A stretch of DNA of 64,000 nt from Myroides guanonis (GTDB lineage: Bacteria > Bacteroidota > Bacteroidia > Flavobacteriales > Flavobacteriaceae): positions 1 to 64,000 of the forward strand of contig NZ_FORU01000012.1 of NCBI RefSeq assembly GCF_900114085.1, read 5' to 3'. Each line of letters begins with the position of its first letter. Position 1 is the first letter of the stretch. Below the pieces are notes generated by a model. That model ran no database searches. It was not told the origin of the DNA and saw only the letters and a list, made by a program, of their open reading frames with translations. Both the position numbers and the translations under genes were made by a program. This document shows, piece by piece, positions 58,761 to 64,000 of the stretch.

Positions 58761-60791
58761 ATGATTTTCTTAAGATATTCAATATTAACCATCCTAACCT
58801 TACTCTTCTTAAACAGTTGTAAGAAAGATCTAAAAAATTCACATTTAAAGATTAATTCTTTAAATGAAATCCAAATCGATAGTTTAACAATAGAAGAACA
58901 AGATTCTGTATTATCTCAATTATTTGAAAACAGCTTGGATTTAAAAAACAATCAAGAGTCAAGGGCTTATTTGATAGAACTAGCGAGTTTTCTAGATGAA
59001 TATGGAGATGATGAACACTACGTCAAAATTCTCCATCGATTAAAAACATTTCTTACTGAAGAAAAAGATACTCTGAAGCTTGGGAAACTATATAATGAAT
59101 TTGGAATTCACTATGAGAGTTTGTCTAAATTTGATAGTGCATATTCTTATTTTGATAGAGCAGAAAAACAATATCAGCTTTTAGGAGATAAATTAAAAAT
59201 AGGTAAGATGGCAATAAGCAAAGCCTCAATATTATACGATTTTGGAATTTACACAGAAAGCGAATCGGAAGCCATAAGAGCACTGGAATATTTCCAGGCA
59301 GCGAACACCATCGAATTTAATTATGAATGTTTCCATTTACTAGGCCTAATACTTTGTGAGTTAAAAGAATTTGAGACCTCCTTACATTATTATGATAAAA
59401 CATTAGAATCTCTTAGATATATAGAGCAAAATCATCTTTTCACTCCTAAAGAGATAACAGAGGCATACGCAGCACTATACAATAATATTGCAGGCGTATA
59501 TGAACTAAAAGAATCTTACAAGGAAGCTACTATAGAATATGAAAAAGCCTTCAATTTAGAAAACATAGAACAGGTTAATCCTTTGCTATATGCAGCTCTT
59601 CTAAACAACAGAGCAACCACAAAAATGGAATTGGGTAATACAGACAATGTATTAGAAGACTTGACAAAAGCACAAAACATCCGTGATTCACTCTCTCAAC
59701 CTCATGAATTAAACATGAGTTACTTGAGGATTTCTGAATACTATGCAATTGAAAAAGACACAGCAACCGCATTAAATTATGCTTATAAAGCTTACAACAA
59801 CGCTAAACGCATTAAAAACTTATTAGATCAACGAGAAGCTCTACAGTATTTGATTCGTCTAGACAGAACAAAACAATTAAAATACAATCAAGAATATGTG
59901 ACTGTTTCAGACAAAATAAGGAGTAAAGAACGCCAAACTCAACATAAATTCGCTAGAATCGCTTATGAAACAGAACAAATAGAGAATCAAGTAAAGCTAT
60001 TGCAGATACGCAACCGTAATACAATAGGCATTGCGAGTTTAGCTACTTTATTACTGCTTGGTATCGTTGGACTTCTACGAATGAAATATCGAAATAGAAG
60101 ACTACAACATCAAAATGCCCAACAGCAAGCAGATGAGAAAATTTACCAAATGATTCTCCACCAACAAGAGCTATCGGAGCGAGCAAAAAATGAAGAACGT
60201 CAAAGAATTGCCTTAGAATTACACGACGGGGTAGTGAATCGAATATTTACAACCCGATTTAACCTTATGCAATTAGAATCTCCAATGCATGACTACAAGA
60301 ACTTATTAATAGACGAACTTCAAAAGGCGGAAATAGATATTAGAAATGTATCTCACCGATTAACCGAAAAAGGTGAATTTAAAAATGCTACCTTCAAAAG
60401 CATGGTTGAAGATTTAATTAACAAACAAAAAAACTCCTTCGATACCAAATTCACATTATCCCTTGATCAAGCTGTAAATTGGTCCCTTTTCAGTTTAAAT
60501 GAAAGGTTACAAATCTTTCGAATACTTCAAGAATTACTTCAAAATGTAAACAAGTATTCTAAAGCAAGTCAATGTACTGTATGGTTCTTAAAAAAGGAAA
60601 ATGACCTAGTTATAAAAATAATAGACAATGGGATTGGGTTTGACCAAAACACTAAGTCTAAAGGAATTGGATTTTCAAATATTCAGGAACGAGCAAAAAG
60701 TATCAGCGCTAATCTAACAATAACCTCTAAGATAGGAAGCGGTACTCAAATTACACTAATTCTAAAAGATTTTCACAACAGAGAATCTTAA
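58761..60791 (+). CDS. TPR-containing sensor histidine kinase (HisKA_3/NarX-like)
   Basis: A 676-aa kinase. A lipoprotein-like signal (LTLLFLNSCKKD) leads to about 370 residues of tetratricopeptide-like helices (for example FDSAYSYFDRAEKQYQLLGD). A membrane helix (TIGIASLATLLLLGIVGLL, about residue 420) and the cytoplasmic kinase follow. The H-box RQRIALELHDGVVNRIFTTRF and the ATP-binding DNGIGFD...KGIGFSNIQERAKS are intact. This periplasmic-TPR plus HisKA_3 design is common in Bacteroidota. Signal unknown. Confidence 0.9.
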   Translation: MIFLRYSILTILTLLFLNSCKKDLKNSHLKINSLNEIQIDSLTIEEQDSVLSQLFENSLDLKNNQESRAYLIELASFLDEYGDDEHYVKILHRLKTFLTEEKDTLKLGKLYNEFGIHYESLSKFDSAYSYFDRAEKQYQLLGDKLKIGKMAISKASILYDFGIYTESESEAIRALEYFQAANTIEFNYECFHLLGLILCELKEFETSLHYYDKTLESLRYIEQNHLFTPKEITEAYAALYNNIAGVYELKESYKEATIEYEKAFNLENIEQVNPLLYAALLNNRATTKMELGNTDNVLEDLTKAQNIRDSLSQPHELNMSYLRISEYYAIEKDTATALNYAYKAYNNAKRIKNLLDQREALQYLIRLDRTKQLKYNQEYVTVSDKIRSKERQTQHKFARIAYETEQIENQVKLLQIRNRNTIGIASLATLLLLGIVGLLRMKYRNRRLQHQNAQQQADEKIYQMILHQQELSERAKNEERQRIALELHDGVVNRIFTTRFNLMQLESPMHDYKNLLIDELQKAEIDIRNVSHRLTEKGEFKNATFKSMVEDLINKQKNSFDTKFTLSLDQAVNWSLFSLNERLQIFRILQELLQNVNKYSKASQCTVWFLKKENDLVIKIIDNGIGFDQNTKSKGIGFSNIQERAKSISANLTITSKIGSGTQITLILKDFHNRES

Positions 60792-60796
60792 AATTA

Positions 60797-60838
60797 TTGA
60801 ATAAAAAAGGGAGGACTAGTCCTCCCTTTTTTATTCAA
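60797..60838. terminator. Perfect 42-nt palindrome, bidirectional terminator
   Basis: Two 21-nt arms (60797-60817, 60818-60838) centred on ACTAGT, with GGGAGG/CCTCCC core and A/T tracts. It lies between the convergent kinase and asd genes. Confidence 0.92.
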
Positions 60839-60869
60839 TATATAATTTCAAAAATATACTTATTCAAAA

Positions 60870-61859
60870 TTAAACCAATTTATTCTCAATCAAATATTCA
60901 GCAATTTGAATCGTATTTGTTGCAGCTCCCTTTCTAAGATTGTCAGCAACAATCCACATATTAATCGTATTTTTCAAACTTTCGTCACGGCGAATTCTTC
61001 CAACAAATACATCATTCTTCCCTTCTGCATATAACGGCATTGGATATGTATTTGTATCGGTGTTATCTTGAACAACCACGCCAGCTGTATCGTGTAATAT
61101 TCTTCTTAATTCAGCAAGGTCGAAATCATTTTCAAATTCAATATTAACCGCTTCACTATGTCCTCCGACTACGGGAATACGAACTGCTGTAGCCGTTAAT
61201 GCTATGTTTTGATCATTTAATATTTTCTTAGTCTCATTCACCAACTTCATCTCCTCTTTAGTATACCCATTGTCTTCAAAAACATCACAATGAGGAATTG
61301 CATTTCTATGAATTGGATATGCATATACCATCTCACCACTTTCGTTCTTGTATTCATTCTCTAACTGACGAACAGCCTTAACACCAGTCCCTGTAATAGA
61401 CTGATATGTAGAAACGATTACTCTTCTAATAGAATACTGTTTGTGCAACGGAGCTAAAGCCATTACCAATTGAGTCGTAGAGCAATTTGGATTTGCAATA
61501 ATCTTATCATCAGCTGTCAACGAAGATGCATTGATCTCTGGAACAATCAATTTAATTTCCGGATTCATTCTCCAAGCAGAAGAATTATCTATCACAGTTG
61601 TTCCAACAGCGGCAAACTTTGGTGCCCATTCTAACGAAATTGTCCCGCCTGCAGAAAACAGTGCTATTTGCGGGCGCATCTTGACAGCCTCTTCCATAGA
61701 TTTAATCGTATAATCTACTCCCTTATACGAAATAGTTTTTCCTACAGACTTCTCTGAAGCCACAGGGATTAATTCTGTTATTGGAAAATTTCTCTCAGCT
61801 AAAACTTTTAGCATGATTTCACCTACCATTCCGGTAGCGCCTACAATTGCTATTTTCAT
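60870..61859 (-). CDS. asd: Aspartate-semialdehyde dehydrogenase
   Basis: Second step of the aspartate pathway, 329 aa. NADP-binding VGATGMVGEIMLKVL, the catalytic Cys in NPNCSTTQLVMALAPL, and GGHSEAVNIEFE with the active His are present. It feeds lysine/cell-wall precursors and the homoserine used by the methionine operon in this window. It is followed by a bidirectional terminator. Confidence 0.96.
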   Translation of the reverse strand: MKIAIVGATGMVGEIMLKVLAERNFPITELIPVASEKSVGKTISYKGVDYTIKSMEEAVKMRPQIALFSAGGTISLEWAPKFAAVGTTVIDNSSAWRMNPEIKLIVPEINASSLTADDKIIANPNCSTTQLVMALAPLHKQYSIRRVIVSTYQSITGTGVKAVRQLENEYKNESGEMVYAYPIHRNAIPHCDVFEDNGYTKEEMKLVNETKKILNDQNIALTATAVRIPVVGGHSEAVNIEFENDFDLAELRRILHDTAGVVVQDNTDTNTYPMPLYAEGKNDVFVGRIRRDESLKNTINMWIVADNLRKGAATNTIQIAEYLIENKLV

Positions 61860-61901
61860 TTTTTGGTAATATTAATAAATTTTGCACAAATGTACCTAAT
61901 T

Positions 61902-63599
61902 TTACGATAGTTGCATATCTTTTATTTGAAGTTGTAACTTACTCGTTTCTTTCCACTTATTCTCTTCTAAACTGTAAACCACGTCAAATAATTGTCTCTT
62001 ATCCAACTTGTCCTTCCAAGCACCGAAACCAAAGCCAATAGCAGGATATCCTACATCTGTTGCATCCTGTTTTACAAACATCTTTACATGTTCATTATCC
62101 TTACCTAAAGTTTGAATATAACCTGTGTCATAGACTGCTTTAGTGAGAAAAACTGGAGCTAAGTTCTCGGGTCCAAAAGGTTCAAACTGTTTTAGAATTC
62201 TCGAAAATCTTTCTGTAAATTGAGAAAAATCCACCACTGCATCAATTTCCAATTCAGGAATTAACTGTTCTTCAGTTATGGTACTTGAAACTACCATTTC
62301 AAACTTTTCTTTAAAAGCATCAAATTGATCTTCTCTAATAGTTAAACCAGCCGCATACATATGTCCTCCGAACTGTATTAAATATTCAGAACAAGCCTCT
62401 ATTGCCTCATATACATCAAAGTTCTTTACAGAACGAGCAGAAGCTGCAAGAACGTCTCCACTTCTCGTAAAAACAAGTGTAGGACGATAATATGTCTCAA
62501 TCAAACGCGAAGCGACAATACCAATTACCCCTTTGTGCCAACTTGGGTTAAAAACAACAGTTGACTTTTTATTAATTTCTTGATGGTCTATAATTTGGCG
62601 CAATGCCTCTTCTGTAATATCTTGATCAAGCTCACGACGCTCTTCATTGAAACTCACAATTTGCTCGGCCGTAAGCAAAGCTTCTTCAAGGGTGAAATCA
62701 GTCAATAAAGCTACTGCAAACTTACCATGTTCAATACGTCCAGCCGCATTAATCTTTGGAGCAACTTTAAATACAATATCCGTTATACTAAAATGAGATT
62801 GTTTATATAAACTCATCAAAGCCTTTATTCCAGGTCTTGGATTCTCATTTATCACTTTCAATCCAAAATAAGCCAACACTCTATTTTCCCCAGTAATTGG
62901 AACAATATCTGCTCCAATAGCAGTGGCTACCAAGTCAAGATAAGGTACTAAATCTTCTACAGTAAATCCTCTTTTTGATGACAATGCTTGAATCAATTTA
63001 AAACCAACACCACAACCACACAACTCATTATATGGATAATTACAATCATCTTGTTTTGGATCTAAGACTGCAACTGCATTAGGAATCTTACTTCCAGGTA
63101 AATGATGATCACATATTATAAAATCAATTCCTTTTGTCTTTGCATAATCAACTAGACCAACAGACTTAATACCACAATCCAAAGCAATAATTAAACTCAT
63201 CTCATTGTCTGATGCATAATCAATACCGGCAGATGAAACCCCATATCCCTCTTTATACCGATCAGGTATATAAGTATCCACATAAGGAGTTATTGTTCTC
63301 AAGTAAGAAGCCATTAAGGCTACAGCAGTAGTCCCGTCAACATCATAATCTCCAAAGACTAAAATACGCTCTTCATTCTGAATAGCAAGTTCAATCCTAT
63401 CCACAGCCTTTAGCATATCTTTCATTAGAAAAGGATCATGTAAATCATCTAAAGATGGGCGGAAAAATGCTCTCGCTTCTTCATAATTCTGAATTCCTCT
63501 TAAAAGAAGTAGTTTAGCTAAAAGAGGTTCAACCTTTAATACTTCTGATAAATGTGCTATTTCCGAATCTAAAGGCTCCTGTTTTAAAATCCAACGCAT
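61902..63599 (-). CDS. recJ: Single-stranded-DNA-specific exonuclease RecJ
   Basis: A 5'-3' ssDNA exonuclease for recombination and repair, 565 aa. The DHH-family motifs are FGDYDVDGTTAVALM, LIIALDCG, DHHLPG and VVATAIG-type DLVATAIGAD, plus the DHHA1 signature QFGGHMYAAGL. It is slightly longer than the minimal core but normal. It starts 8 nt after the OsmC gene. Confidence 0.96.
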   Translation of the reverse strand: MRWILKQEPLDSEIAHLSEVLKVEPLLAKLLLLRGIQNYEEARAFFRPSLDDLHDPFLMKDMLKAVDRIELAIQNEERILVFGDYDVDGTTAVALMASYLRTITPYVDTYIPDRYKEGYGVSSAGIDYASDNEMSLIIALDCGIKSVGLVDYAKTKGIDFIICDHHLPGSKIPNAVAVLDPKQDDCNYPYNELCGCGVGFKLIQALSSKRGFTVEDLVPYLDLVATAIGADIVPITGENRVLAYFGLKVINENPRPGIKALMSLYKQSHFSITDIVFKVAPKINAAGRIEHGKFAVALLTDFTLEEALLTAEQIVSFNEERRELDQDITEEALRQIIDHQEINKKSTVVFNPSWHKGVIGIVASRLIETYYRPTLVFTRSGDVLAASARSVKNFDVYEAIEACSEYLIQFGGHMYAAGLTIREDQFDAFKEKFEMVVSSTITEEQLIPELEIDAVVDFSQFTERFSRILKQFEPFGPENLAPVFLTKAVYDTGYIQTLGKDNEHVKMFVKQDATDVGYPAIGFGFGAWKDKLDKRQLFDVVYSLEENKWKETSKLQLQIKDMQLS

Positions 63600-63606
63600 A
63601 AGCTAA

Positions 63607-64000
63607 CTAATATCCCTCTTTGTGAAAATGAATAGCTGTTTGAACCTTTGCAAAAGCCTCAAACATTTTCATTACTCCACAATATTTTTCAATAGAAAGA
63701 TTCACCGCTTTAGTCAATTTATCTTCATCTAAATTACCGCCATAAAAATGATAATCCACCTGAACACTATGGTAAATGGCAGGATCTTCATCTGTTAAAA
63801 AGCCTTCTGTTTCAATCTTAAAATCCACAACGTCTAATCTCATTTTTTTAATTAAAGAAGCGACGTCTAAACCAGAACACCCTGCCAAAGCAGATAACAT
63901 TAAGGCTTTTGGGCGATACCCTTTTCCTTCCCCACCGTTCTCTATACCTGCATCAATATCTAAAACTCCTCCAGGATTTGTAGATTCGAAATGCATATTT
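63607..64000 (-). CDS. OsmC family peroxiredoxin-like protein (5' end cut by window)
   Basis: A thiol peroxidase or stress protein. The two family cysteines are present in SALAGCSGLDVASLIKKM and SIEKYCGVMKMFE. The open frame continues past the window edge (codon 63997-63999 is Asn), and FESTNPGGVLDIDAG is normally internal, so the ATG at 63996 is probably not the start and the first 15-25 residues lie outside. It lies just upstream of recJ on the same strand. Confidence 0.88.
   Translation of the reverse strand, partial: NMHFESTNPGGVLDIDAGIENGGEGKGYRPKALMLSALAGCSGLDVASLIKKMRLDVVDFKIETEGFLTDEDPAIYHSVQVDYHFYGGNLDEDKLTKAVNLSIEKYCGVMKMFEAFAKVQTAIHFHKEGY

Noticed and set aside
63607..63996. Complete OsmC gene starting at 63996
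   Set aside because: The frame stays open to the window edge and the first residues visible correspond to an internal part of the family.

Overview
The window looks like a chromosomal segment of a low-GC member of the Bacteroidota, most likely a Flavobacteriaceae-type organism. I infer this from gene content and from repeated matches to the phylum's promoter pattern (TTG, about 19 nt, TAnnTTTG). Examples are at 95-126 (minus), 509-544, 13702-13731, 27951-27980 and 44015-44044 (minus). The genus cannot be fixed from sequence alone. No insertion sequence, prophage or CRISPR array is visible, and most of the window is core metabolism.

Layout. 1-6.8 kb: tRNA-Gly, then a GbsR/MarR-type regulator with a three-gene RND efflux pump. 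6.8-13.3 kb: a polysaccharide deacetylase, a thioredoxin-fold protein without its redox cysteines, a membrane phosphoesterase, DNA polymerase I and small membrane proteins. 13.7-16.6 kb: rplM-rpsI-rpsB-tsf. 16.7-17.9 kb: a dicarboxylate/amino-acid symporter. 18.0-27.8 kb: the methionine operon metY-metX-thrA-metH-metF. 27.9-34.7 kb: the thiamine operon thiS-thiC-tenI/thiE-like-thiD-thiE-thiG-thiH-thiF behind a TPP riboswitch. 34.8-46.9 kb: housekeeping and hypothetical genes (aat, greA, HIT, orphan histidine kinase, tandem Rieske-like lipoproteins), a second TPP riboswitch with a TonB receptor, arfB, a PnuC-family transporter, a Bax1-I protein and a phosphopantetheinyl transferase. 47-64 kb: ahcY, the feoA-feoB iron system with its short partner, a SCO1 protein, an M13 peptidase, aconitase, a divergent two-component system, asd, recJ and an OsmC protein cut by the window edge.

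Main discovery. Upstream of metY (18.0-18.36 kb) lie two consecutive transcription attenuators. Each has a short ORF packed with ATG codons (7 Met of 25 residues, then 10 Met of 29), followed by an intrinsic terminator. In both, a segment 11-13 nt after the last Met codon and 9-10 nt before the stop codon can pair with the 5' arm of the terminator. This is the geometry of classical leader-peptide attenuation, here sensing charged Met-tRNA, and it appears twice in series where one might expect a SAM riboswitch. A second well-resolved switch is the thi-operon TPP riboswitch. One 11-nt segment downstream of the aptamer can pair either with the aptamer's 5' strand or with the thiS start-codon region.

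The genes form a coherent metabolic picture. asd, thrA, metX, metY, metH and metF, with ahcY, cover aspartate to methionine and part of the methyl cycle. Nearly all de novo thiamine functions plus a probable thiamine-uptake receptor are present, each unit under its own TPP riboswitch.
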